Positions 39,908 to 48,862 are shown, numbered from the stretch's first letter. The stretch: 64,000 nucleotides of DNA from an uncultured Alphaproteobacteria bacterium (GCA_944392835.1 CALXYB010000001.1:186001-250000); one strand, 5' to 3'. Notes: generated by a model not told the origin, from the sequence alone. Translations and numbers: made by a program.

Positions 39908-42058
39908 TTATTCAGAAGCGTTGTCCGTTTCTTCCCACTCCTCATCGCCGACAGGAATTTCTAGACTGATACGTTCACATAATTTTGGAAGAAAAATTTC
40001 CCCCATTAATTTTCGAACAAATCTCTCATTGTTTTTGAACTTATCAGGGACTTCATAATTTTCAAGTCCATTTACCAAAAACACTTCAAGCAATGTTAGA
40101 GGACGAGCATCGGAATAGGTACCATCTTTACGAAGTCTACCAGGATGAATAGTCCGAAGACCAACAACACTACCATTTCCAGTATCAATAGTATTGGACG
40201 GTTTATCCCAAAATTTGCGAGCACCTTTAGCACCATAAAAGCCAAAGCCGGGAAGTTGATATTTGGGGGCATTATCTATGGGACATCTACCTGTTGAGGT
40301 GTGTGCAAGAGCTTCAATGATTTGTTCATTAATAGCCTTGTCGTTATGTAAAGGGCTGGCCTTATGATAAGGTATTCCGCTATCCTCTCCAGCTTCAAGT
40401 GAAGGAAGATGACCAATAGTTTCCCATAGAGATTTTGCAAATTTTTCAGCACAAGGCCACTCCCAAACACCTTCTGTTGATGCAAGCATGATACTACGCA
40501 CTCTTGATTGGCTCGAACCATAAAAACAAGCATCTTCAATAGCAAAATTTAAGTGATACCCCAAATCTCCTGCTGTCAATTCATCTTGCAGGTAATCACC
40601 AATTGTACGCCCATTCAAAATTTTCTGCAATTCTTCGGCAATAGGGTGTGTTGTCAGATTCTCAACCAATGGCAAAGAAAAGGAAAAAAAATCTCGCGCG
40701 TTTTCTAAAATAATATGTTTAGGTCTGGTTTCTTTAATAAAACGGATAATATCAATAACCAATGTCAGACGGTCATCATCTCTCCACCCCTTTGGCTTCT
40801 GAGGACAAAATGTTTGGCAAGGCGGTGTGATAACTAAAAGTTGGCATTGCTTTTTCTTAAATTTCTCAGCCAACTCGTCATATCGTACTCTGAAATCCTT
40901 ATCCAAAACTTCGGCTTTGGGATACATCAATGCACAATACTCTGCGATATTAGGATCTCTTTCATTTGCCAAAACACATTCAAATCCATGTTGTTCAAGG
41001 TAGTATCCATCTGACATGGCACAAGCAAACAAGTGACAATATGGCATTTTGTGTTTTAATTTGCGTTTCTTACGTTGTTCAAAAGGAATTGTAGAGCGAA
41101 TTGTTTCAAACTTAAATTTAGGTTTTTTGACCTTTACTCCTGTTTCTGTAATTGTTTCTGTTTCCATTCCCGTACCTGTTGTGTCCATTTCCGCTTTTTC
41201 TTCATCGGTCAAATCAGGTGGTTGATTCAAGAAAGATAAAGCATGCTTACGGCTTAAGGTTTCATTATGTTTTTTAGCATAATCAAGCTCTTTTTCTACT
41301 AATTCATCTGTTAGACGGGCTAATTGGCTCGCTTGAGTATAACCAATACCATAATCTTGAGCTAATACTTCTTTTTTGGTGCGTAATTCCCTCAACACAT
41401 CATCCATCCTAGCGGTTTTCCTTTTGGTCTTTTTATTATCATTAGCCGCTTTTAAGTCGCTTCTTTTGCCCTGACGCTTCACAATTTGCCTAATTTCTTC
41501 ACTAAGTTGAACTTCTCCTTTCAACCAAAGATAAGCATATTCTTGAGCTCTTTTTAAAAAATAAGCTCTTGTTTCTGGAGGTAAAATTTTTCTTTTGGAT
41601 AATTTTTTGGCTATATTTGCAGTGCCTTGACTAACCGTAATAAATTTATTTAAATCGGTCAAATCAGAGGGAATAGAAACAGAGGTACTTGTGCCAGAAC
41701 ATAACTCAATCAACTCATTTTTGCTGATGTGGGTACGCTTTGACACTTCATCGACATCAATAAAAACCTGATAAGAATTGCCGTTACTGTCCTCAATAGA
41801 ATCTTCAATAACAATACTAGTAGGTGATGGAGATGGCGTATCGTCGCCACCTCCGTTGTCATCACCATTATAGGCGTTATCATTTTGAGCTTGTCTATCC
41901 TTAAATTTTTTTGCGTTATTTAAGGCTGCGCAAATAGCACTACTTGAAATATTAGAGAAGTCAATATCATCAATTATAGATAACATAGTGTCACCTACAA
42001 TCTTTTGAGCAACAAAACCATTTTGGTTTGCAGCTTCTAATATACTTTTTTCTGCCAT
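39908..42058 (-). CDS. DNA cytosine-5 methyltransferase with long N-terminal extension
   Basis: 716 residues. The C-terminal 370 form a C5-methyltransferase: FACAMSDGYYLEQHGFECVLANERD (AdoMet site, with FACAMSDG in place of the usual F.G.GG), catalytic ITPPCQTFCPQ (Cys about 413), ENARDF in place of ENV, QSRVRSIMLAS, and a C-terminal motif with RKLMGEIFLPKLCERI. The first 340 residues are extra: an acidic start, D/G/N-rich linker, then a helical part with GIGYTQASQLARLTDELVEKEL, possibly HTH. No restriction enzyme is adjacent, so it is an orphan or regulatory enzyme. ATG 42058 with AAAGGAA. Confidence 0.82.
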   Translation of the reverse strand: MAEKSILEAANQNGFVAQKIVGDTMLSIIDDIDFSNISSSAICAALNNAKKFKDRQAQNDNAYNGDDNGGGDDTPSPSPTSIVIEDSIEDSNGNSYQVFIDVDEVSKRTHISKNELIELCSGTSTSVSIPSDLTDLNKFITVSQGTANIAKKLSKRKILPPETRAYFLKRAQEYAYLWLKGEVQLSEEIRQIVKRQGKRSDLKAANDNKKTKRKTARMDDVLRELRTKKEVLAQDYGIGYTQASQLARLTDELVEKELDYAKKHNETLSRKHALSFLNQPPDLTDEEKAEMDTTGTGMETETITETGVKVKKPKFKFETIRSTIPFEQRKKRKLKHKMPYCHLFACAMSDGYYLEQHGFECVLANERDPNIAEYCALMYPKAEVLDKDFRVRYDELAEKFKKKQCQLLVITPPCQTFCPQKPKGWRDDDRLTLVIDIIRFIKETRPKHIILENARDFFSFSLPLVENLTTHPIAEELQKILNGRTIGDYLQDELTAGDLGYHLNFAIEDACFYGSSQSRVRSIMLASTEGVWEWPCAEKFAKSLWETIGHLPSLEAGEDSGIPYHKASPLHNDKAINEQIIEALAHTSTGRCPIDNAPKYQLPGFGFYGAKGARKFWDKPSNTIDTGNGSVVGLRTIHPGRLRKDGTYSDARPLTLLEVFLVNGLENYEVPDKFKNNERFVRKLMGEIFLPKLCERISLEIPVGDEEWEETDNASE

Positions 42059-42199
42059 GTGAAATTCCTTTCTTTATTTGGCATTATGTCTTCCCGGTAA
42101 TTTACCATCGCTTGACATATCAGCTCGTTTGCTGACAAAGAAACGATAACATACTGAAAAATAAAGAAAAGATTGCAAAAAATGGTATTAAAGGACGTT

Positions 42200-42232
42200 T
42201 AGTGACAATTAGTGACATTAACATCACAAACT
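42200..42232. repeat. TAGTGACA direct repeats upstream of the methyltransferase gene
   Basis: TAGTGACA occurs twice, 11 bases apart, followed by an inverted ATCAC. The same AGTGACAT half-site is found in the 34.3-34.9 kb region. They lie about 145-175 nt before the methyltransferase start and could be operators. Confidence 0.35.
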
Positions 42233-42312
42233 TTGTTTCTAAAAAAAGAAAATTTTAAATACTTGAAAAAAAACAATGGAAAAAATCATCATTTTTATGA
42301 GACTAAAGGACA

Positions 42313-42861
42313 CTACGAATCGATTCTGAGATATTTTTCTAAGTCCTTTTTGCGATATACATAATCACTACCAAGTTGAGTGAATTTCGGACCAATAGGA
42401 TCTTCACCGTTAGTATTTTCGTATTCCTGATCCAACTTATTTTGTTTGATACGATTTTTTCGCCATCTTTTTATAGTGCGAACATCTTTACGTAAAATAT
42501 CTGCAATATCTTGCGTCACAAAATATTCGTCAAGACCAAATTCTTCTTGTAAAGCTTTTATTTTATCATTCAATAAACATATAATTTTTTCGTTTCGTAG
42601 TTGTCTGATATCACATGGAATATCTGCTACATATAAGAATTCGTTATATTTATTTAATGCTGTCTTATGTTTCCTTTGGTAATTATCAATGATATCAAAA
42701 ATATGGAATGCTAATCTTTCCCAAGAGTAACCTTCTTTTTTACATATGTGGTTTATTGTAGTTAAGTAGTCATAAACAGTACTTGGTTTGCCAGATTTTG
42801 TTTTTTCTGATAAGCCTTGTTTTATTAGCCAATTTCTAAAATTTGTTTCCAAGTCAATCAT
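42313..42861 (-). CDS. Core-binding-domain-like protein fused to a helix-turn-helix
   Basis: 182 residues. Residues 1-85 resemble the SAM-like core-binding domain of tyrosine recombinases and the 89-residue protein at 39120. Residues 115-182 hold an excisionase/MerR-type HTH (YFVTQDIADILRKDVRTIKRWRKNRIK...YVYRKKDLEKYLRI). There is no catalytic domain. It is likely a DNA-binding regulator made from recombinase parts; an Xis-like job is possible. ATG 42861 with AGGAGAATTGGG upstream. Confidence 0.65.
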   Translation of the reverse strand: MIDLETNFRNWLIKQGLSEKTKSGKPSTVYDYLTTINHICKKEGYSWERLAFHIFDIIDNYQRKHKTALNKYNEFLYVADIPCDIRQLRNEKIICLLNDKIKALQEEFGLDEYFVTQDIADILRKDVRTIKRWRKNRIKQNKLDQEYENTNGEDPIGPKFTQLGSDYVYRKKDLEKYLRIDS

Positions 42862-43419
42862 CCCAATTCTCCTAATTTTAGATTATATTAGATGTGCTTA
42901 AGAAAAAGTAAAACAAAAAATTAAACTTCTCTCATTCAGAGTTTAAATGTTGCAATGTCATGTATAATGAAAAAGGCAGGATTTTTTATCTCGCATGTAA
43001 AAGTTTTAAGTAAAATTAACTAAAAAAATAATCTTATCTTGTATGGCTTGCATGGTATCCCGATATTAAAATAAAGAGACAAAGAACAAATCTTCATCTC
43101 TCATTCATTTAATACTATATGATGGATGAACTCTCACATTTATATTGTCGTGTTATTCATCAAATTGGAGCGGTAAAAACTCAACCTGTGCGTAAGTTTA
43201 ATATAAAAAGGAATTTGCAAACTTTTATAGATATCTTATTTACAATCCCCGGAACTATTGAAGCAACAAACATTACAACTACTTGTAAAACAAAGGCTTG
43301 TATTTGAGATAGTCCGTGTAACAAGCGGGAATTGATGTCTATAACGACACCTAACACGGACTCGATTAAATTATTGATTTAAAAAGAAAAAAGACGCTTT
43401 TTAGCGTCTTCATCTTGAC
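42862..43419. other. 558-nt gap between the island's last gene and tRNA-Trp
   Basis: No convincing gene. A 62-codon frame at 43119-43307 has no ribosome binding site and a composition unlike a protein. An 8-bp inverted repeat, GTCCGTGT (43312-43319) and ACACGGAC (43354-43361), lies close to the tRNA and may belong to the integration boundary. Confidence 0.4.
43385..43410 (-). terminator. Terminator after tRNA-Trp
   Basis: AAGACGC, TTTTT-type loop, GCGTCTT at 43391-43410, followed on the - strand by a T-rich tract. It shows that the tRNA-Trp transcript ends here rather than running into secE. Confidence 0.75.
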
Positions 43420-43495
43420 TGGCAGGGGCAGTAAGATTCGAACTCACGACACTCGGTTTTGGAGACCGATGCTCTACCAACTGAGCTATACCCCT
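43420..43495 (-). tRNA. tRNA-Trp (CCA)
   Basis: 76 nt including encoded CCA. The acceptor AGGGGTA pairs with TGCCCCT, the D-loop has AGTTGGTA, the anticodon loop CTCCAAA gives CCA, and the T-arm has TTCGAAT. In relatives it lies between tuf and secE. Here the accessory block begins just beyond its 3' end. Confidence 0.96.
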
Positions 43496-43564
43496 ATTTT
43501 CAACTTGCTTATCCTTGATACACAAATCCCATAAATTAATCAAGAACTTTTTTATCCCTTCAAC

Positions 43565-43600
43565 AAAAAAGAGCTTCGTTTTTTATACGAAACTCTTTTT
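43565..43600. terminator. Bidirectional terminator
   Basis: AAAAAGAGCTTCG pairs with CGAAACTCTTTTT (one mismatch), with A and T runs on both sides. It ends the - strand gene at 43620. Confidence 0.75.
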
Positions 43601-43619
43601 CTAAAATTAGCTTTCTTAC

Positions 43620-44069
43620 CTAAATATGCAACCGGCGCACCGATATACATATATTTGCAGCCTTTTCGCACATCCTGCCTTTGTGGAAGTGAACATAACT
43701 TTGCAGTTCCCTCTTATCCGCGGTCTTGGCAAAATCCACTTCCAAAGCATTGCGGAAACGTTGCTTGGAATAATACACTTTTCTTAATCCCTTGGGAGCT
43801 CGTCGCAAACGTCGCTCCTGCTCAGGACTAAGATTGTATTTTTTTGCAAACATACCGAGCACCACGCGGTTATCGGTCGTTATAATCTCATCCTGCACAC
43901 GCGGTGCAAATGGCTTGTACGAAAGTACAAAATAAATTTTCTCCCATTGTTGGGAATGGGTTAAATAAATCTCGCCATCAATAGACAAGCCAAATTCCTT
44001 ATACATCTCGGCAAATTCTTCTAATTTGCTTTCATCAATGTACTTTTTTTCATCACTAAAACTCAACAT
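43620..44069 (-). CDS. Hypothetical protein between tuf and tRNA-Trp
   Basis: 149 residues, soluble, with basic C-terminal half (RRLRRAPKGLRKVYYSKQRF). No motif recognised. It and the next gene upstream are not part of the usual tuf-tRNA-Trp layout. Good terminator downstream. Confidence 0.6.
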   Translation of the reverse strand: MLSFSDEKKYIDESKLEEFAEMYKEFGLSIDGEIYLTHSQQWEKIYFVLSYKPFAPRVQDEIITTDNRVVLGMFAKKYNLSPEQERRLRRAPKGLRKVYYSKQRFRNALEVDFAKTADKRELQSYVHFHKGRMCEKAANICISVRRLHI

Positions 44070-44201
44070 AACTTCAAAGTTTTAAGGTGAATATTTAGAT
44101 TAATAACTCTCGGACGAATTATTTCTCAACACAACAATCAACCGCACAATAATTCTTATTTAGACAAAAAATTACCATATAAGATATTAATTGTCAAAAA
44201 G

Positions 44202-44228
44202 AAAAGCTGTTGTTAAACAACAGCTTTT
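44202..44228 (-). terminator. Terminator overlapping the end of the 144-residue membrane protein gene
   Basis: AAAAGCTGTTGTT pairs with AACAACAGCTTTT. The stop codon of the gene lies inside the stem. On the - strand T residues follow. Confidence 0.65.
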
Positions 44229-44647
44229 CTATTATAAAAACATCCAACACATAAAAATGCAAAACCTAAAGCTAAGCTAATTGCATAAACTTGCTTTGCA
44301 TCTGCATTAACTTTTTGCATAAAAAGTCCCCAATCAACATCCTTAGATGCCAAATAAAATTTGCCATTCCAAGAATAAAGGATAACTGTATCAGAGACCT
44401 CCACATCTTTTTTTCCAACATCAGCAAAATCTCTGAAACTAATCACTTTTCGTACAACAGGCCCATTTTCCGTCATAATTTCCACATATTCAGAATCTAA
44501 AATATTATACGGATTCAGAGAGAGAACAGTACCACAAAAAGCTTTTTCAGCCTCTGCATTAGTAGGAGGAAAATTCTTTTTACCAAATTTAACAAAAATA
44601 CCAAATACAAGCAGTAATACTGCAATTGACAATAATACTCGTTTCAT
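44213..44647 (-). CDS. Hypothetical membrane protein
   Basis: 144 residues from ATG 44647; an alternative start lies eight codons upstream. N-terminal membrane segment (VLLSIAVLLLVFGIFVKFG), a soluble beta-rich middle of about 90 residues and a C-terminal membrane segment (QVYAISLALGFAFLCVGCF). Topology suggests the middle domain faces the periplasm. Family not recognised. Confidence 0.6.
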   Translation of the reverse strand: MKRVLLSIAVLLLVFGIFVKFGKKNFPPTNAEAEKAFCGTVLSLNPYNILDSEYVEIMTENGPVVRKVISFRDFADVGKKDVEVSDTVILYSWNGKFYLASKDVDWGLFMQKVNADAKQVYAISLALGFAFLCVGCFYNRKAVV

Positions 44648-44760
44648 AAGCTTAAATTTTAAATTAAACAATAGTAAAAACTTTTATACCATAGCTAACA
44701 CAATTAATGAAATTTGTCAAAATTTTCTTCAATTTTCATTTTTTTCAAAAACACATACAA

Positions 44761-44793
44761 AAAAAGAGGTTTCCGATTTTGGAAACCTCTTTT
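44761..44793 (-). terminator. Terminator after tuf
   Basis: AAAAGAGGTTTCC pairs with GGAAACCTCTTTT around GATTTT; perfect stem with a T tail on the - strand, 27 nt after the tuf stop. Confidence 0.85.
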
Positions 44794-44819
44794 AACTTAA
44801 TTCAGGTATATATCTCAGA

Positions 44820-46010
44820 TTACTTCAAAATCTTTGATACAACGCCGGCACCTACCGTACGACCACCTTCACGAATAGCAAAACGCAATCCTTCGTTCAT
44901 TGCTACCGGGTGAATCAATTTGGCTGTCATACGAATGTTATCTCCGGGCATTACCATTTCCGTTCCTTCCGGCAACTCAATAGCTCCGGTTACGTCTGTT
45001 GTACGGAAATAGAACTGTGGACGATAGTTGCTGAAGAACGGAGTATGACGACCGCCTTCTTCCTTCGTCAAAATATAGCATTCGCATGTAAAGTCTGTGT
45101 GCGGAGTAATAGAACCAGGAGCGGCCAAAACTTGTCCACGCTCTACTTCTTCTCTCTTTGTACCACGCAACAATACACCGATGTTATCGCCGGCTTCGCC
45201 TTCATCCAACAACTTACGGAACATTTCAATACCTGTACATGTTGTCTTCTGTGTCGGCTTAATGCCTACGATTTCAATTTCATCACCCACATGCAATACA
45301 CCACGCTCTACACGACCGGTTACTACCGTACCACGGCCTGAAATTGAGAATACGTCTTCAATCGGCATCAAGAACGGTTTATCTTTCGGACGTTCCGGTT
45401 GCGGAATGTAGCTATCTACTGCCTTCATCAATTCAATGATGGAGTCATGGCCAATCTTCGGATCGCCGTTTTCCAATACTGCCAAAGCTGAACCTTTAAT
45501 AATCGGAATCTCATCTCCTGGGAAGTCATAAGACTTCAACAAGTCTCTGATTTCCATTTCTACCAATTCCAACAATTCCGGATCATCTACTTGGTCTACT
45601 TTGTTCATGTAAACAACCAATGCCGGTACACCTACTTGACGTGCCAACAAAATGTGCTCACGTGTTTGCGGCATCGGACCATCTGCTGCTGATACTACCA
45701 AAATTGCTCCATCCATCTGAGCGGCACCGGTAATCATGTTCTTTACATAGTCGGCGTGACCCGGGCAGTCTACGTGTGCATAGTGACGATTCGGTGTTTC
45801 ATATTCTACGTGTGAGGTAGAAATGGTAATACCGCGTGCCTTCTCTTCAGGTGCCTTATCAATTTGATCATAGGCTGTGAAGCTTGCTCCACCTTCTTCT
45901 GCCAATACTTTTGTAATGGCTGCTGTCAAAGTGGTTTTACCATGGTCTACGTGACCAATCGTTCCAATGTTGCAGTGCGGCTTTGTCCGCTCAAATTTTT
46001 CTTTTGCCAT
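44820..46010 (-). CDS. tuf: Elongation factor Tu
   Basis: GTPase that delivers aminoacyl-tRNA to the ribosome. 396 residues with [10 protein letters not shown] (G1), ARGITI (switch I), DCPGHADY (G3), NKVD (G4) and GSAL (G5). Domains 2 and 3 look complete. The only tuf copy in this window. tRNA-Gly and tRNA-Tyr lie directly upstream, so all three are probably transcribed together. Confidence 0.98.
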   Translation of the reverse strand: MAKEKFERTKPHCNIGTIGHVDHGKTTLTAAITKVLAEEGGASFTAYDQIDKAPEEKARGITISTSHVEYETPNRHYAHVDCPGHADYVKNMITGAAQMDGAILVVSAADGPMPQTREHILLARQVGVPALVVYMNKVDQVDDPELLELVEMEIRDLLKSYDFPGDEIPIIKGSALAVLENGDPKIGHDSIIELMKAVDSYIPQPERPKDKPFLMPIEDVFSISGRGTVVTGRVERGVLHVGDEIEIVGIKPTQKTTCTGIEMFRKLLDEGEAGDNIGVLLRGTKREEVERGQVLAAPGSITPHTDFTCECYILTKEEGGRHTPFFSNYRPQFYFRTTDVTGAIELPEGTEMVMPGDNIRMTAKLIHPVAMNEGLRFAIREGGRTVGAGVVSKILK

Positions 46011-46066
46011 AGTTGTTTAATCCTAAGTTTAAGTTGTTAAGACATTCTCAAAATGCAGGGGAAAAT

Positions 46067-46140
46067 TGGAGCGGGTGAGGGGAATCGAACCCCCGTCATA
46101 AGCTTGGAAGGCTTCTGCTCTACCATTGAGCTACACCCGC
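46067..46140 (-). tRNA. tRNA-Gly (TCC)
   Basis: 74 nt with encoded CCA. Acceptor GCGGGTG pairs with CACCCGC; anticodon loop CTTCCAA gives TCC; T-loop TTCGATT. It lies 57 nt before the tuf start. Confidence 0.96.
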
Positions 46141-46185
46141 TTAATCAACCTCTTCATCAAGAGTTCCCTTATGGCTCAAGATAAA

Positions 46186-46271
46186 TGGTGGAGGGGGATG
46201 GATTCGAACCATCGTAGACGTTCGTCGACGGATTTACAGTCCGTTGCATTTGACCGCTCTGCCACCCCTCC
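46186..46271 (-). tRNA. tRNA-Tyr (GTA)
   Basis: 86 nt with encoded CCA and the long variable arm of class II tRNAs. Acceptor GGAGGGG pairs with CCCCTCC; anticodon loop CTGTAAA gives GTA. The Tyr-Gly-tuf order is a widespread bacterial arrangement. Confidence 0.96.
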
Positions 46272-46403
46272 GATTTAAAACTTCAGCCGGGATAGAGGAT
46301 TTTAATATCCTTTTTGTTATTCACTAACACGCAAATAATAACATTTTTGCGCAACTGTCAACACATTTTTTCTATTTTAAGATTTATTTTCGGATAAGTT
46401 TGC

Positions 46404-48119
46404 CTAACAAGCCAAAGCCAAAAGCTTTTGCTCAGCTTCTTTTACGGCCTCAGGAATCCCGACATGGAACAAAATCCCGTCATTAACCACAAACCCCAAG
46501 CGACCTTTTTCTTGAGCTTTATCAAACAGATCGCGCAATGAAAACTTTCCGTTCGGACTGTCCTTAAAGACTCTGGGATGCACAATAGACACTCCGGTAA
46601 ACCAATAAGGATATCCCTCCTCCTTATTCACATTACGTTCAAGTTTTCCATCCTCATTCACCCGATAATTTCCGATACCTTTGCCATTATCGCCGAAAAT
46701 CTGATTCATCGGGTGCAGCAAAAGCAAAATATCATATTTATTGTCATCCCATTCATCAAGCATCTGCCGCATTGCAGGTTTAAAACCTTTATCTATCCAC
46801 AAAGTATCACTATTCATGGCAAAGAAAGCGTTTTGCCCCATAAGATGCAGCGCATTTTTGATTCCGCCACCGGTTTCCAAAGCCTCTGCTTCTTCAGAAA
46901 ATTGAATATTAAATTCTTTTTGTTTTTCCAAATGTTTTTTAATCAATTCACCTTTATAACAAACATTAACCACCACATCCTTAATGCCTGTTTCTTTAAG
47001 CTTGTCAAAATTATAATCTATCAAAGCTTTGCCGTTAACCTCAATCAACGGCTTAGGCAGACTTTCTGTCAGCTCACCCATACGCACACCGCGTCCGGCA
47101 GCCAAAACAAAAGCCTTGGTAATATTTTTAGGCTGCGGAACACATCTTTTTTCCTCTGGCAAAACTTCATCCAGCCAAGCTTTCAACTTCGCAAATTTTG
47201 GATAAGTCAGAGTCTTTTTCAAAAGTTCCAAGGCATGCGGCACATATTGCGCATAATGGGGTTTTTGACTGACTGTTATCAGTGTTGTAAAACGACCGAT
47301 AACTCGCATATGCCGAAGCAAAGCCAAGAAGGCATAAGCATCTTCAAAATCTTCGCGCTCAACACCTTCAATATTTGCAAAGAAATATTCCTTTAATTTC
47401 TGCGCCACCTCGGGAGAGATATCTCTTCTTTCATCCTCAATAAGGCTCGCCAAATCATATAACGACGGTCCCCACATAGCATCCTGAAAATCAATAATTC
47501 CGTATCGTTTATCATAGGAAGGAAGCATAACATTATTGACGTGATAATCCCACATTACCAAAGAAGCCGGAACTTTGGAGGACATCGGCAACAATTCATC
47601 AATCAAGCTCAAAAACTTTTCTCTTTGCGCAGCACTTAAACACTTGCCGAGAGCCAAAGGCATATACCAATTCAAAAACAAACAAAAGTCTTTAATAATA
47701 AAAGCTTTATCCATATCCCGAATATAATCCGGACGTTTGGTGTTTTTATAAATGGTCAGCAAAGCATCAACCGCAGGCTTTAGCACTTCCGCGTCATTTT
47801 TGCCGTCCAAGGCCGAAGCAACGTCTTTATTACCGAAATCTTCCAACAATAAAAAACCTTCATCAACTTTTTGCGCATAAATCTTCGGAGCCAACACGCC
47901 GACAGAGCGAAGTAACTCATCAATCTTAACAAATTCGCGGATTCGCGTATAAGGACTTTCATCATCCATTAAAACGGCCGTTGTTCCGTCTTTTTTCAGC
48001 ACTCTGAAATACTTGCGTACCGAGGCATCTGCCACCATATTTTCCAAACAAAAATCTTTAAGGCCGCATTCTTCTTCCAAAAAGGCTTTTATTTTTGCTT
48101 CACGCTGCTTGTTTTCCAT
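46404..48119 (-). CDS. Fused MurNAc/GlcNAc kinase and MurNAc-1-phosphate uridylyltransferase (AmgK-MurU)
   Basis: 571 residues combining two cell-wall recycling enzymes. Residues 1-330 are an APH-fold anomeric sugar kinase (DASVRKYFRV, WDYHVNN, IIDFQDAMWGPSLYDLASLI), as in AmgK. Residues 345-571 are a nucleotidyltransferase (KAFVLAAGRGVRMGELTESLPKPLIEVNGK with the GXGXRM...PKP signature, MNSDTLW), as in MurU. Together they turn MurNAc into UDP-MurNAc and bypass MurA and MurB. In most known cases the two are separate adjacent genes. ATG 48119 with GGAG upstream. Single gene. Confidence 0.85.
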   Translation of the reverse strand: MENKQREAKIKAFLEEECGLKDFCLENMVADASVRKYFRVLKKDGTTAVLMDDESPYTRIREFVKIDELLRSVGVLAPKIYAQKVDEGFLLLEDFGNKDVASALDGKNDAEVLKPAVDALLTIYKNTKRPDYIRDMDKAFIIKDFCLFLNWYMPLALGKCLSAAQREKFLSLIDELLPMSSKVPASLVMWDYHVNNVMLPSYDKRYGIIDFQDAMWGPSLYDLASLIEDERRDISPEVAQKLKEYFFANIEGVEREDFEDAYAFLALLRHMRVIGRFTTLITVSQKPHYAQYVPHALELLKKTLTYPKFAKLKAWLDEVLPEEKRCVPQPKNITKAFVLAAGRGVRMGELTESLPKPLIEVNGKALIDYNFDKLKETGIKDVVVNVCYKGELIKKHLEKQKEFNIQFSEEAEALETGGGIKNALHLMGQNAFFAMNSDTLWIDKGFKPAMRQMLDEWDDNKYDILLLLHPMNQIFGDNGKGIGNYRVNEDGKLERNVNKEEGYPYWFTGVSIVHPRVFKDSPNGKFSLRDLFDKAQEKGRLGFVVNDGILFHVGIPEAVKEAEQKLLALAC

Positions 48120-48198
48120 TGACCCATACTCCTTTAACGGCTATCATACCTTTTTATACGGCAATTACAATTAAAAAAGCCTAAATGGCGGAGGTTTT

Positions 48199-48852
48199 AT
48201 GAGCATAAAATATGTTGTTTTTGATTGGGACGGCACCTTGGCCGACACCTACCCCGTTATCTCCGCCGCCTATAACTACACTTTTGATAAACTAGGCTTA
48301 CCGCGCATTCCCTATGATGAAATAAAAAGCTTAACCAGCACTCTTCCCAACAAAGATACGCTGGGCTTTATCTTCAAGGAAAGAAAAGATACGGCAAGCA
48401 AGGCCTATTATGAATACATAACCGCCCATCATGCCGCCAACTTGCAAGCCATGCCCTCCGCAAAAGAAGTCTTGGAATTTTGCCGCAAGCAAGACTTAAA
48501 AACTTATCTTCTCACCAACAAAAAAACCTTATACATTAAGGAAGAGATTGCCAAACTAGGCTTTGAAAATCTGTTTGATAAAGTTATAGCTGCCGGAGAA
48601 TATGCCGAGGATAAACCTCACCCCATCGCCACACACGCCGTCTTTGACGGAAAACTTCCGCCCGCGGATGAAATTTTGGTTATAGGCGACGGCGAGGCAG
48701 ATATTCAAACCGCCGCGACTTATACGCATAATGGCAAACAAGCCTTTTGTGCAATTTATGACCCCAGAGACAAATTCAAAAACAAAGCAACTTTCACAAT
48801 CCAAAATTTATATCAAGTCATTGATATCATAAAAAATTTAAATGCCGAATAA
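48199..48852 (+). CDS. HAD-family phosphatase (phosphoglycolate phosphatase-like)
   Basis: 217 residues. HAD motif I FDWDGTLADTYP (catalytic aspartates 9 and 11), a helical cap, motif II LLTNK, motif III lysine in EDKPHP and motif IV VIGDGEADIQTA. Substrate unknown: the family hydrolyses phosphoglycolate, nucleotides or sugar phosphates. ATG with GGAGG upstream. Its end lies 10 nt before the rlmB start, so the two form an operon. Confidence 0.82.
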   Translation: MSIKYVVFDWDGTLADTYPVISAAYNYTFDKLGLPRIPYDEIKSLTSTLPNKDTLGFIFKERKDTASKAYYEYITAHHAANLQAMPSAKEVLEFCRKQDLKTYLLTNKKTLYIKEEIAKLGFENLFDKVIAAGEYAEDKPHPIATHAVFDGKLPPADEILVIGDGEADIQTAATYTHNGKQAFCAIYDPRDKFKNKATFTIQNLYQVIDIIKNLNAE

Positions 48853-48862
48853 GGGAATTAAA

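Noticed and set aside
40276-40545. 89-codon frame inside the methyltransferase gene
   Set aside because: Same-strand out-of-frame shadow of conserved methyltransferase motifs.
43119-43307. 62-codon + strand frame next to tRNA-Trp
   Set aside because: No ribosome binding site, no neighbours on that strand, and composition unlike a folded protein.
46578-47396. 272-codon + strand frame opposite the AmgK-MurU gene
   Set aside because: Shadow of a clearly recognised enzyme on the other strand.
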